From assembly GCF_012927105.1 (NCBI RefSeq), contig NZ_JABBFV010000001.1:62001-126000 (forward strand): DNA of 64,000 nt, in the 5' to 3' direction. The position numbers and the translations under genes were made by a program. Shown piece after piece: positions 43,188 through 52,402 of the stretch. How positions within the stretch are numbered: the first letter of the stretch is position 1; each line of letters opens with the position of its first letter. The DNA is from Sphingobium psychrophilum (lineage in GTDB: Bacteria; Pseudomonadota; Alphaproteobacteria; Sphingomonadales; Sphingomonadaceae). The notes under the pieces are model-generated. The model made no database searches. It worked only from the letters and a program-made list of their open reading frames with translations, and had not been told where the DNA came from.

Positions 43188-44821
43188 CACGCCAGTTCGA
43201 ACCCCTCATAGCCGCCATAGGCGACCTCCTCGCACCGCTTGCGATATTCCGGGCCACCACCGACATAGACCAGGGTACGGCGTACCGTGGTCCCATCCGG
43301 CTTGTGCGTCACCTTGACCCACCAGGCATTGGTGTCGGCCATCAGCGTCCTGGCAAAATCGGCATATACCGCGTCGGTCCACTGTTTTTCGGCCGCCTGC
43401 GTCGGTTGCGCATAGCTGTAATTGCCAGCCTTCATGTAACAGAGCATCTGCGTGACCCATTCAGCCTGAAGCGCGCCGCACACCCCGACATTACAAAATG
43501 CCGAGCCGTTATGCGGTCCAACCAGCGTATAGAAGTTGGGAAAGCCGCGCGCCTGTAAGCCTAGATAGGTTGACGGGCCATCGACCCAGGCGTCGATCAG
43601 GCGCACGCCGTCATGGCCACGGATATCGATCCGGTCGAGCGATCCGGTTATGCCGTCGAAGCCGGTCGCAAAGATGATGACGTCCAGATCGTAAATCTCG
43701 CCGCCGATCTTCGCACCTTGCGCGACAAACTCCTCGATCGGCGTCGTCTTTATATCGACCAGATGGACGTTGGGCTGGTTATAGGTTTCATAATAGTTGG
43801 TTTCCATCGGCACGCGCTTCGCGCCAAATGGGTGATCGACTGGTATCAGCTTTTCAGCCACCTCGGGATCATCGACCCTCTGTCTGATTTTCCCGGCGAC
43901 GAAATCCGCCAATATCTTGTTGGACTCCTTGCTCAGTAACAGGTCGCGGAAGGTACTCAGCCAGATACCATATCCGGGGCGATCATAGAGCGCCTCGAAA
44001 AATGCGGTGCGCTCCGGTTCCGGCACTTCGGATGTCTTGCGCGTGTCGCGATGATAGGGGAAAGCAGTGGGCGTCGTCTTCACATATTCCAACACGGTCG
44101 GAAAACGGGCCTTGATCAGGTCCATTTCTTCGTCGCTCAGGGCCGAATTGCCAAGCGGCGTGCACCAATTGGGCGTGCGCTGGAACACGAACAGATCCTG
44201 CGCGGTTTCCGCGACGATGGGGATGATCTGGACACCGGTGGCGCCGGTGCCGATCACGCCCACACGCTTGCCGGAAAAGTCGATGTTCCGGGGCTTGCCG
44301 TCTGCATCCCTGGGCCAGCGCGACGAATGAAACGCCTCGCCCTGGAACAGGTCCAGCCCCTTATAATCTGGCATGGCGGATGCCGATAGCGGGCCGGTGG
44401 CCGATATCAGATAGCGGCAGGTCAAATCGGTGCCGTCGTCCAGCCTGATATCCCAGACATTGCCGTCGTCATTATAATGGGCCGACACGACCTTCGTCCT
44501 GAATTTGTAGAACCGCCGGATATTCATCTTGTCTGCCGCAGCATTAACGTATCGCAGCATTTCGGGCTGCGCGGCGAAATTCTCGCTCCACCGCCATTCG
44601 GGGATGATGCCTTTCAGCGCGAAATAGCCATAGGCATAGCTTTCGGTATCCAGCCGACAGCCCGGATAGCGGTTCCAGTACCAGGTGCCCCCGACATCCT
44701 CAGCCGCATCGACGCCCAGCACGCTCATTCCGTTCTGGTCGAGCAGATAGGTTTGATAGATGCCGGTTACGCCCGCACCGATCACGACTGCGTCATAGTC
44801 GGGGTTCATAATAGTCGGCAT
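43187..44821 (-). CDS. FAD-dependent Baeyer-Villiger monooxygenase
   Basis: This 544-residue flavoprotein inserts oxygen next to a ketone using NADPH and FAD. The first Rossmann motif VIGAGVTGIYQ, the type I Baeyer-Villiger signature FHSSRWP with its flanking residues, and a second motif VIGTGATGVQ are all present. Its length and form match cyclohexanone-type and OTE-CoA monooxygenases (CamG), which catalyse the second ring opening in camphor degradation. It is downstream of the TonB receptor and a hairpin, and upstream of the thiolase. Confidence 0.93.
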   Translation of the reverse strand: MPTIMNPDYDAVVIGAGVTGIYQTYLLDQNGMSVLGVDAAEDVGGTWYWNRYPGCRLDTESYAYGYFALKGIIPEWRWSENFAAQPEMLRYVNAAADKMNIRRFYKFRTKVVSAHYNDDGNVWDIRLDDGTDLTCRYLISATGPLSASAMPDYKGLDLFQGEAFHSSRWPRDADGKPRNIDFSGKRVGVIGTGATGVQIIPIVAETAQDLFVFQRTPNWCTPLGNSALSDEEMDLIKARFPTVLEYVKTTPTAFPYHRDTRKTSEVPEPERTAFFEALYDRPGYGIWLSTFRDLLLSKESNKILADFVAGKIRQRVDDPEVAEKLIPVDHPFGAKRVPMETNYYETYNQPNVHLVDIKTTPIEEFVAQGAKIGGEIYDLDVIIFATGFDGITGSLDRIDIRGHDGVRLIDAWVDGPSTYLGLQARGFPNFYTLVGPHNGSAFCNVGVCGALQAEWVTQMLCYMKAGNYSYAQPTQAAEKQWTDAVYADFARTLMADTNAWWVKVTHKPDGTTVRRTLVYVGGGPEYRKRCEEVAYGGYEGFELA

Positions 44822-44947
44822 GGTCTATGACTTTCTTAGCGCGATAGGGTGATGGGACGTCGCCAGTCTTCAAGCGATAGTCCGGTTTTGGTCTGACAGG
44901 CTGAATGTCTGGCACCGGGACAGGATGGGCGACATGGGATGGCTTAA

Positions 44948-44973
44948 GGGGCAGGGCTATACTGCCCTGCCCC
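44948..44973. terminator. Hairpin after the island TonB receptor
   Basis: A perfect 10-bp stem GGGGCAGGGC/GCCCTGCCCC lies 13 bp downstream of the receptor stop on the minus strand. It could attenuate or end the receptor transcript before the monooxygenase gene. Confidence 0.65.
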
Positions 44974-44985
44974 CCAATGCCGTGA

Positions 44986-47340
44986 TCAGAACCGATAGGT
45001 GACTTCCGCACCAAAAGTCTGGGGTTCGCCCCAGATCGCGGTGTTGAAGCCGCCGCTGCCGCCTTCGACATAGCCCGAATTATAGTAGAATTCGTCGAGC
45101 AGGTTCTTGACGTAGGCCGCGACCGAGAATTTGCTGCCCATGACGTCGTTCCAGCTCAACCGAACGTCGACGGTCGCGTAGCCAGGCAATTTGGTGCGTG
45201 GCGTTATCGAGCCTTCATTGTTCGAAAAATGGGTCGACGTCTGGCCGAACACGTCGGTACGCAGCTTCACCTTACCCACGTCTTCCGACAAGGGCATCGT
45301 GATTTCGGCAAAAACCGAGCCCGCCCATTTGGGCGCATCGGAATAGGTGTCGAACGGAATGATCGGTCCGCCCAGCGGCGCAAGATCGACGATGTTCTTG
45401 GTGAATTTCGCGTCGGTATAAGCGCCCGATATGCCGAACTCCAACCAGTCGCTGGGCTTGAGGTTGACGTCGAACTCGACGCCCTGGATGCGCTTTTCGG
45501 GCACGTTCACGGTGAACGCCGATGGTCCCGCGCCAAGGTCGACGAACAGCGAATGCTGAGCGTCCTTTACGATCTGGCGATAGATGGCCAGATTGACCCG
45601 CGTGGGCATGGAGCCGATATAGTCGTTGAACTTATAGCCCAGCTCGAAGTCATAAGTATTTTCATTGTCGAAGAAATTGGCGTTGTTGAACGGTCCGACC
45701 GCGCCGTTGAAACCACCGGCGCGGAAGCTGCCGCGCTGCGCGAAATAGACCATGTTGCCGGAATTGATCTGATACTGGATGTTGAAGGTCCAGCTTGGAT
45801 CATGAAGCTTGGCTTCCTGCTTGAGTGGTGTGGTGCCGCTCAGGTTGAAGAGGCTTCCCGCCTTCTGGCGAAGGCTCACCGTTTCCCAGCTATAGCGTCC
45901 GCCGGCCGTCACGCTCAGCTTGTCCGTCACGGCATAGGTCAGCTGGCCGAACACGGCCTTCGATTCGTTGCCGACTTCATAATTATAGGCGATGTCGGCC
46001 AGCGGCGTCGGCAATTCTGCACCGACGATCACCGGAATATATTCCTGCTTGGTCGTATCGGAATAGAAGACGCCCAGGATATATTCGAGGCCGCCGGTCT
46101 TGCCCTGCAACTGAAGCTCGTTCGAAATCCGTTCGGTGCTGAACACTTCGCCGCCCGGAGGGCCATTGCCCAGGCCCGAGCGGTTGTAGAGGCTCAGCGA
46201 ACCGAAGGGCGAACCGGTCAGAATGCCCGGCGTCCGGGCGAACGCATCGGCATAGTTGAAGATATTCTTGAGCACGACGTCGTCACCGATTTCGGCCTCC
46301 ACGGTATTGGTGATGAACGCGGTGTGGGCCTTATGGGGCAGGTCGTAGCTTAGCCACACCTTATAGGGATTGGCCTGCTGCCATGCCAGATAGCCCGCCA
46401 CCGCGCCTGGCCAGGTGCCATCGCCCCGCGGCCCGTCGCCAATCAGCGGCGCGAAGGGGCTGTTCATCCCGTACAGGGTGTCGAGCGTGCTGTTGAGGAC
46501 GAACCCGTTATTGGTTTCGCCAACCTGATGATAGGAATAGAGGCCGCCGGCACCTTCCGATCCGCCGAAGTCGCTGTACTGCGCGACCGTCGTCATCTTG
46601 AAACCATCTCTTGGCTCCAGTACGACCGTGATACGGCCAGACAGGGAATCGGTATCGCCCAGCGTGTTGCCGGTCTTGATGTTGCGGATGTAGCCATCCT
46701 GCTTGTTATAGTCGCCCGCGACGCGGACCTTGATGATGTCGGACACTGGAATGTCCAGTGCGCCCTGGACCTGGATATAGTTGCGCTGGCCACCCTTGAC
46801 GGTCAGGAAACCACCGAAATCATCACCCGGCTTGGTCGTTTCGTACAGGATTGCGCCGCCCGTCGCATTGCGGCCGAACAGGGTGCCTTGCGGTCCTTTG
46901 AGAACCTGCACCGAATTGAAATCGAAAAAGGCCGTCGACGTATTGCCTTCAGTGGCCGGCGCCTCGTTGATATATGTCAGAACGGCGGGGCTGGAGCCGG
47001 AAAACGGATCGAGCGTCTGGCCGCGCAGCGTGAAATTGAGCTGGTTGGAATTCTGTCCGCTCTTGACGATCAGGCCGGGGACCAGCGCCGCCAGATCCTG
47101 CTCGCTGGCGACGTTGCGCGACTGGAGTGTGTCGGCATTGAAGGCCGCGACGGCCACGGGCACTTTGGACAGGGACTGTTCGCGCCTCTGGGCGGTGACG
47201 ACGATGTCGGCTGGCGACGCGATTTTCTCGCTGCCCGGTTCGTCGGCCGCCGCCTGAGGGGCATCCTGACCAAATGCAGGCATCGCAGCCAAAAGCCCAA
47301 CAGTGGCAATGCCACAAGCCAATCGTTGCTTAACATTCAT
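44986..47340 (-). CDS. TonB-dependent receptor of the terpenoid island
   Basis: This 784-residue outer-membrane receptor has a signal peptide (to AMPAFGQ) and a TonB box-like ADIVVTAQRREQ segment. Its plug includes VQVLKGPQGTLFGRNATGGAIL, and the barrel ends FGAEVTYRF. The form is that of sphingomonad receptors linked to hydrophobic organic substrates rather than siderophores. Placed upstream of the Baeyer-Villiger monooxygenase and under operator site F, it most likely brings the terpenoid or a precursor through the outer membrane. Confidence 0.92.
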   Translation of the reverse strand: MNVKQRLACGIATVGLLAAMPAFGQDAPQAAADEPGSEKIASPADIVVTAQRREQSLSKVPVAVAAFNADTLQSRNVASEQDLAALVPGLIVKSGQNSNQLNFTLRGQTLDPFSGSSPAVLTYINEAPATEGNTSTAFFDFNSVQVLKGPQGTLFGRNATGGAILYETTKPGDDFGGFLTVKGGQRNYIQVQGALDIPVSDIIKVRVAGDYNKQDGYIRNIKTGNTLGDTDSLSGRITVVLEPRDGFKMTTVAQYSDFGGSEGAGGLYSYHQVGETNNGFVLNSTLDTLYGMNSPFAPLIGDGPRGDGTWPGAVAGYLAWQQANPYKVWLSYDLPHKAHTAFITNTVEAEIGDDVVLKNIFNYADAFARTPGILTGSPFGSLSLYNRSGLGNGPPGGEVFSTERISNELQLQGKTGGLEYILGVFYSDTTKQEYIPVIVGAELPTPLADIAYNYEVGNESKAVFGQLTYAVTDKLSVTAGGRYSWETVSLRQKAGSLFNLSGTTPLKQEAKLHDPSWTFNIQYQINSGNMVYFAQRGSFRAGGFNGAVGPFNNANFFDNENTYDFELGYKFNDYIGSMPTRVNLAIYRQIVKDAQHSLFVDLGAGPSAFTVNVPEKRIQGVEFDVNLKPSDWLEFGISGAYTDAKFTKNIVDLAPLGGPIIPFDTYSDAPKWAGSVFAEITMPLSEDVGKVKLRTDVFGQTSTHFSNNEGSITPRTKLPGYATVDVRLSWNDVMGSKFSVAAYVKNLLDEFYYNSGYVEGGSGGFNTAIWGEPQTFGAEVTYRF

Positions 47341-47391
47341 AACACTCTCCCATTTTGCCGTGCCCCTACAGGCATCTTTGAGAACTTCAAA

Positions 47392-47405
47392 CTAACTGTG
47401 ATTAG
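47392..47405. promoter_or_regulatory. CTAAT-N4-ATTAG operator, site F
   Basis: CTAACTGTGATTAG matches the island palindrome with one change. It lies 52 bp before the receptor start on the minus strand, just downstream of TTGACA, a perfect -35 element. Confidence 0.6.
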
Positions 47406-47597
47406 GGAAATGTCAACTGGCAATAGACGGTGTGGAAACGCGGCGATCTCGAACGGGATCCGGATACGCCTGAGTTAGGTTGATATGTCTTATTTATCTA
47501 TGTAAAACAGCAAAATAAATAATTTTTGACGAACAGAAAATGCTTCTGAAATTCCATATGTGCGATCCGCCGACGCGATATTTTCAGTTCTTAAAAA

Positions 47598-47611
47598 CAA
47601 ACTAAAATTAG
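47598..47611. promoter_or_regulatory. CTAAT-N4-ATTAG-like operator, site G
   Basis: CAAACTAAAATTAG keeps a perfect right half and three of five left-half bases. It lies about 190 bp from site F in the same long intergenic region and may be an auxiliary site. Confidence 0.4.
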
Positions 47612-48105
47612 GTTCTTTTGGATGACTGTGTATAGGTCGCGATGGGATAATTGCCTTGACGCCGTTATGTGACGGCTGCCAATCGCCGATGAGGGTCAGT
47701 GCCTAGCAGAAAGGGTTGCCAGCGGGCGTGGACATGCCCGCAGAGGCCGCGCCGACATTTGCTTTGATAGTGAAAATGCATCGCTGTCCTACCCGACCGA
47801 TGGAGAAGTCCCATAATCGACGTTATTCATGCGGCCGGAGTTTCACCCTCGCAGGCGCTACCCGCGATGATCCTCCATGTATGGCACCGCGCTAGGCTCG
47901 GGACCTGTTAAATCACTTTAGGAGTTGGTGTTTGATTGATTCAATGGCGGTCCCAACTCAGGCCTTACAATATCGACCCAAGTGAGGCGCTCAGAGGCCA
48001 ATGTTCGGTCCCCATGCGCTGACGGTCCGCTATTCCAGCGGCCTTTGCACTCATCGGACGAAAGGTCAGCTTGAACGCCCAACCGTTCCACCACACATCG
48101 GCGTC
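47612..48105. other. Long intergenic region without genes
   Basis: No convincing gene is found on either strand between the receptor promoter and the DCC gene. The 47900-47990 part (TTAAATCACTTTAGGAGTT and a following GATTGATTC) has a composition unlike its neighbours and could be the edge of an old insertion, but no transposase frame or matched ends were seen. Confidence 0.35.
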
Positions 48106-48465
48106 ATGGCTAAAGTCACAATATGGTATGACGGCGGATGCCCCCTTTGCCATCGCGAGATTGCGCTCATGCGTCGACTGGATACACGTCGGCGGATTGA
48201 TTTCATCGACGTGAGCAAAGAGGGTGGCATCTGCCCGATTGATCGGCAGACCCTTCTTGCCCGGCTGCACGCGAGCGAGAACGATGTCCTGCTTTCGGGC
48301 GCGGCCGCCTTCGCTGCAATGTGGCGCGCAATCCCACTGCTGCGGCCTCTCGGTGTGCTGGCAAAGTCGCCGACAATACTCAGGGTTCTGGAGTTCGCAT
48401 ATGTGACGTTCCTGAAGGCGCGCCCGACGCTCCAGCGATTTGCTGGCGGGAGGTCAGCGAGATGA
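48106..48465 (+). CDS. DCC family thiol-disulfide oxidoreductase-like protein (DUF393)
   Basis: This 119-residue protein starts MAKVTIWYDGGCPLCHREI, the DxxCxxC opening of the DUF393/DCC family of predicted thiol-disulfide oxidoreductases. The rest of the thioredoxin-like fold is short and lacks a signal peptide. It overlaps the next gene (ATGA at 48462-48465), so the two are translationally coupled. Function is only predicted. Confidence 0.85.
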   Translation: MAKVTIWYDGGCPLCHREIALMRRLDTRRRIDFIDVSKEGGICPIDRQTLLARLHASENDVLLSGAAAFAAMWRAIPLLRPLGVLAKSPTILRVLEFAYVTFLKARPTLQRFAGGRSAR

Positions 48466-48956
48466 CGCCGCGTCGCGACCCGGTGCCACCTGGCCATGTG
48501 AGCGTGTGGGACTTTCCGCGTCCGGCGGTGGCCGAGCCTGTTGGGTTGCATGTCGTCATCGAACATCATGGTGTCATCGTCGCTGACACGCGCCGTGCGG
48601 TGCGAACGCTGGAAACCAGTCATCCGCCCAGCTACTATATTCCAAGGGACGACATCGCGACCGGCGTTCTGCGTCAAGCCAGCGGCGGTTCATTCTGCGA
48701 GTGGAAGGGTGCCGCGACTTACTGGGACGTTGTCCTCGATGGCGTATCGCTGTCGCGTGTAGGATGGAGCTATCCGGCGCCGACGCCCAATTTCGATTGT
48801 TTGCGTGACCATGTCGCCTTCTATGCCGCTCCGTTTGATCGCTGCACGGTCGATGGACAGACCGTGCTTCCCCAGCCGGGCGGCTTTTATGGCGGTTGGA
48901 TCACTGCCGATCTGGCCGGACCGTTCAAGGGCGGACCCGGGAGCATGGGATGGTAA
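48462..48956 (+). CDS. DUF427 family protein
   Basis: This 164-residue protein has the DUF427 fold pattern: VIEHHGVIVADTRRAVRTLETSHPPSYYIP, then FCEWKGAATYWDV and a WSYPAP segment, ending GGWITADLAGPFKG. The family function is unknown; members are small beta-rich proteins. The start overlaps the DCC stop. The next gene, an ABC1 kinase, begins 4 bp after its stop. Confidence 0.85.
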   Translation: MTPRRDPVPPGHVSVWDFPRPAVAEPVGLHVVIEHHGVIVADTRRAVRTLETSHPPSYYIPRDDIATGVLRQASGGSFCEWKGAATYWDVVLDGVSLSRVGWSYPAPTPNFDCLRDHVAFYAAPFDRCTVDGQTVLPQPGGFYGGWITADLAGPFKGGPGSMGW

Positions 48957-48960
48957 GGCG

Positions 48961-50349
48961 TTGAGCGAGGGCAAGGGCGACCGGCCTGAACGGAGCATCC
49001 CACGGGGGCGACTGTCCCGGCTGGGTCACTTTGGTCGGCTTGCCGGCGGCGTTGCGGGTGGCATGGCGGCAGAAGGCATGCGCCGGCTCGCCAGCGGCGA
49101 GCGACCGCGGCTGAGCGACCTGCTTCTCACACCGGGTAACGCCATGCGGGTTGCAGACCGTCTGTCACATTTGCGCGGCGCGGCCCTCAAACTTGGCCAG
49201 ATGATCTCGATGGACGCCGGTGACATACTGCCGCCGGAGCTTTCAACGATTCTGGCAACCGTGCGCAACCAAGCATATCGCATGCCTCCGCAACAGCTTG
49301 GTGCTGTGCTCAAGAGGGAATGGGGGACGGACTGGCGGCGACGCTTTTCGCATTTCGATGCCATGCCGATCGCCGCCGCCTCCATCGGGCAGGTGCACCG
49401 CGCGACCCTTCCTGACGGACAGGTGCTCGCGATAAAGGTCCAGTATCCCGGTGTCCGGGCGAGCATCGACGCCGATGTCGACAACGTGGCGACGCTGTTG
49501 CGCATCTCAAACCTGCTCCCGCGAACGCTGGACCTTTCGCCGTTGCTGGCCGAGGCCAAGCGGCAGCTTGCCGAGGAAGCGGACTATCTGCGTGAAGGGG
49601 AGCAGATGCGCGCCTATGGTGAGCGCTTGTCGTGCGACGGGCGCTACATAGTTCCGACATTGCATTCGGATCTCACCACGGCGGACGTGCTGGCAATGCA
49701 GTTTGTGGAAGCACAGCCGATCGAGACACTCGCCGATGCGGGACAGGACGTCCGTGACCGCGCCATGACGACGCTCATAGAACTTGTCCTTCGCGAGATT
49801 TTCGAGTTCGGCGTCATGCAGACTGATCCCAATTTCGCTAATTTCAGGTGGCAGCCGGATACTGGGGCACTGGTACTGCTCGACTTCGGTGCGACACGGG
49901 TCGTACCGGTCCAGACCGTCGAGTCCTACCGCGCACTGATCGCCGCCGGGCTGGCGCATGATCGCGACGGCATCCGCGATATAGCGGTTGAAACTGGCTT
50001 TCTGGGTGCCGAAGCCGTCGCCGCCCACCGCGCCACGGTTGACCGCATCATTGCGGCAATCGACGACGCGCTCGGCAGACCAGAACCTTTCGACTTTGGC
50101 GATCGGGCGTTTGTGCCTGTCGTGCAGGCAGAGGCCTCGTCGCTGGTCGGCGACCGGGCTACCTGGCATATCCCGGACACCGAAAAGCTGTTTGTTCAGC
50201 GAAAGATCAGCGGGACAGCTATGCTCTGCGCGCGGCTGAAAGCCCGCGTCGACGTGGTCGGCCTCGCGCGGGCGGCCATAGCGTCAGGCCTGCCCTTGGC
50301 CGACGGACAAGAACCCCATCTCGCGTCAGCACCTGGCAACAAACCATGA
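48961..50349 (+). CDS. ABC1/UbiB-family atypical kinase
   Basis: This 462-residue protein belongs to the ABC1/ADCK/UbiB family. The KLGQ motif (ALKLGQMISMDAGDILPPEL), the Ala-rich nucleotide loop AAASIGQVH and the following VAIKVQ-like lysine strand (LAIKVQYPGV) are present. The catalytic segment DPNFANF and the metal-binding LDFGATR complete the set. Family members support ubiquinone synthesis or lipid homeostasis. A TTG start at 48961 with AAGG upstream best matches family N-termini. It is third in the operon with DCC and DUF427. Confidence 0.82.
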   Translation: MSEGKGDRPERSIPRGRLSRLGHFGRLAGGVAGGMAAEGMRRLASGERPRLSDLLLTPGNAMRVADRLSHLRGAALKLGQMISMDAGDILPPELSTILATVRNQAYRMPPQQLGAVLKREWGTDWRRRFSHFDAMPIAAASIGQVHRATLPDGQVLAIKVQYPGVRASIDADVDNVATLLRISNLLPRTLDLSPLLAEAKRQLAEEADYLREGEQMRAYGERLSCDGRYIVPTLHSDLTTADVLAMQFVEAQPIETLADAGQDVRDRAMTTLIELVLREIFEFGVMQTDPNFANFRWQPDTGALVLLDFGATRVVPVQTVESYRALIAAGLAHDRDGIRDIAVETGFLGAEAVAAHRATVDRIIAAIDDALGRPEPFDFGDRAFVPVVQAEASSLVGDRATWHIPDTEKLFVQRKISGTAMLCARLKARVDVVGLARAAIASGLPLADGQEPHLASAPGNKP

Positions 50350-50429
50350 TGAACGCCAGAACAGAAGCTGGTGACTTGCTGCCGCGTTTCTCATATTCAA
50401 AATCGGGTCCAGCGGGGACGGGCGATAAA

Positions 50430-50822
50430 ATGAGGACAGCCATGAGAGCTAGTCAATGGATGCGGGCCCTGACCCTCATTGCAGCAACAGTGACGCCCCT
50501 ATCGGCACATGGGCAATCGACCATCGGGTTCGATGGACGTTGGACAGTCAATCTCTCTACTGACCCGACCAAGCCATATGAAAAGCAGATGGAAATTAAG
50601 CTGGGTTCTGACGGCAGCGTGAGTGGCTCATTTTACGACAGCAGAATTTTGGCCGGCCGCTGGAAGAACGATCGCGGACGAACATGCGTCAGTTTCAGAA
50701 CAACGGACGGCGCGGGCCCATATTATACGAGCGCTTGCCTCCGCGATGGCGGCGTGGAGGGCCAAACATGGGCCGAACATCGTTCATTTCTGTTCAATTG
50801 GAACGCCAAACGCGCCGAGTGA
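50430..50822 (+). CDS. Small secreted protein of unknown function
   Basis: This 130-residue protein has a signal peptide (cleavage near SAHGQ) and a mature part beginning FDGRWTVNLSTDP with several beta-strands (VSGSFYDSRILAGRWKNDRGR). The pattern resembles small lipocalin-like or extracellular beta-barrel proteins. It lies 80 bp after the ABC1 kinase gene. ATG 50430 is chosen to give the complete signal peptide; ATG 50442 is an alternative. The function is unknown. Confidence 0.6.
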   Translation: MRTAMRASQWMRALTLIAATVTPLSAHGQSTIGFDGRWTVNLSTDPTKPYEKQMEIKLGSDGSVSGSFYDSRILAGRWKNDRGRTCVSFRTTDGAGPYYTSACLRDGGVEGQTWAEHRSFLFNWNAKRAE

Positions 50823-50978
50823 CGCACAAAATGGCGGGTTGTTACCATCTGATGTACGTGTTCACTTCGTTTCATCTAACGATAATCGAACCTTATACGA
50901 CGTTCATAAGCCAAATTTCCGTCGCCGAGTGCAAGCTTTGTGCATAGGTCGTGGAGGGGATCGTTGAGGGCCTGCGGC

Positions 50979-52004
50979 TTATTTCTTCTTGGTCGAAACT
51001 CTGGTCGCGATGCGATGAAGGGCGCGGCGTTCGGTCGGGCTTGCCTTATTGTAGATTTCCTCGCTCGTCAGCCTGCGCCAGCGATCCAGGCGCGCGGCTG
51101 AAAGCCTACCGTCGGCGATGGCCGCGCGAACTGCACAGCCCGGTTCCACCTCGTGCGTGCAGTTGGAAAATCGGCAATGCTCGGCCGACTCGACGAAATC
51201 GTCGAATATCTCGGCAATGCCCGATCCTGCATCGGTCAGCTGCAATTCGCGCATGCCAGGGGTATCGAGCAACCAGCCCCCCCCCGCCAGCCGGTGCATC
51301 TCGCGCACCGTCGTCGTATGGCGCCCCGTGTCGTCCCCCTTGCGGATGGCCTGCGTCATTATGCCGTCGGAGCCACGCAGACTATTGACCAGCGTCGACT
51401 TGCCAACGCCAGAGGAACCGACAAGGGCAACAGTCTGTCCTCTGCCGCACCAGGTGGCAAGGCGCGCGACGCTGACAGGATCGCGCCCGTTGACGGCTTC
51501 GATCAGCAGCCCCGGTCGCAGATCCCGTACCGCTGCCACGAAAATATCTGGCGTGTCCGTAAGATCCGTCTTGGTGAGGATCACGACCGGCTGCACGCCG
51601 ACTTCCTGCGCCAGTACCAGATACCGTTCCAGACGTGCCGTGCTGAAATCCTTGTTGCAGGAGGCCACGATAAAGAGCGTATCGACGTTCGCAGCGATCA
51701 GTTGCGTCTTTTTATCAGTGCCTGGCGCTTGCCGTTTGAACAGGTTTTCGCGCTGCAGGACGCGCCTGACCTCCAGCGTTACCTCATCGACCAGCAACCA
51801 GTCGCCTACCGTGGGACGATCTTCAGGAACGGAGGCGTCGGCGACATAGGGTGGGATCAGTCGCATCGCTCCAGCGCCCGCCACAGCAATGTTGCCGCGA
51901 TGAACCGCCATCACCCGCGCGGGATGACATCCGGCACCGTCATCTTCCGAGATTTGCGCGCTGAAAAAAGGCCGCCACCCGAGATCTTCCAAAGTCTGAC
52001 CCAT
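50979..52004 (-). CDS. rsgA: Ribosome small-subunit-dependent GTPase A
   Basis: This 341-residue circularly permuted GTPase assists maturation of the 30S ribosomal subunit. An N-terminal OB-fold is followed by GTPase motifs in permuted order: LTKTDL (G4), GSSGVGKST (G1), then DTPG (G3). The C-terminal zinc-binding knuckle is CRFSNCTHEVEPGC. The length is typical. It has no evident operon partners and is convergent with the small secreted protein. Confidence 0.93.
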   Translation of the reverse strand: MGQTLEDLGWRPFFSAQISEDDGAGCHPARVMAVHRGNIAVAGAGAMRLIPPYVADASVPEDRPTVGDWLLVDEVTLEVRRVLQRENLFKRQAPGTDKKTQLIAANVDTLFIVASCNKDFSTARLERYLVLAQEVGVQPVVILTKTDLTDTPDIFVAAVRDLRPGLLIEAVNGRDPVSVARLATWCGRGQTVALVGSSGVGKSTLVNSLRGSDGIMTQAIRKGDDTGRHTTTVREMHRLAGGGWLLDTPGMRELQLTDAGSGIAEIFDDFVESAEHCRFSNCTHEVEPGCAVRAAIADGRLSAARLDRWRRLTSEEIYNKASPTERRALHRIATRVSTKKK

Positions 52005-52361
52005 CGCACATCCATTGAGTGTTATCGCAGCTCGCAGCCGCCATCATGACCAGATGCGCAATGTTGCACCGCTTGGGCCGCAAACAAACGCTCTGCGCTC
52101 TGGCACCCACAGAACTTGGCATTCTGCTTCGTCACAATCCGGCAATGGCCCGCCATACATCATTCTATTCTCTGGCCAAGGGCGTTGCCTGTACACTCTC
52201 CGAAATCTGCAACGTCGCAAACGACACAAATCGGCCTTTTACCGGCTAGTTCTGCTTTCCTAGGTCCGGCCCGGCAGCTTTGCAGACAGAATGAAAAACG
52301 GCTGCCGGGTTCAGGCCGTAAAAACGGATTGGCAAGACCCGACTGATTTCGATCCGCTGTG
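52005..52361. other. Intergenic region upstream of rsgA
   Basis: This stretch of about 360 bp holds the rsgA promoter region. Short open frames are present but have no natural composition or ribosome-binding sites. No RNA gene or repeat is recognised. Confidence 0.4.
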
Positions 52362-52399
52362 GTAGGACCGACAGCGAATTTCGTCGCTGTCGGTCCTAC
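52362..52399. terminator. Terminator hairpin after the phosphate-locus TonB receptor
   Basis: Perfect 15-bp arms (52362-52376 and 52385-52399) with an 8-nt loop lie 4 bp after the receptor stop on the minus strand. The exceptional stem length supports termination even without a clear T-run. Confidence 0.8.
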
Positions 52400-52402
52400 G
52401 CA

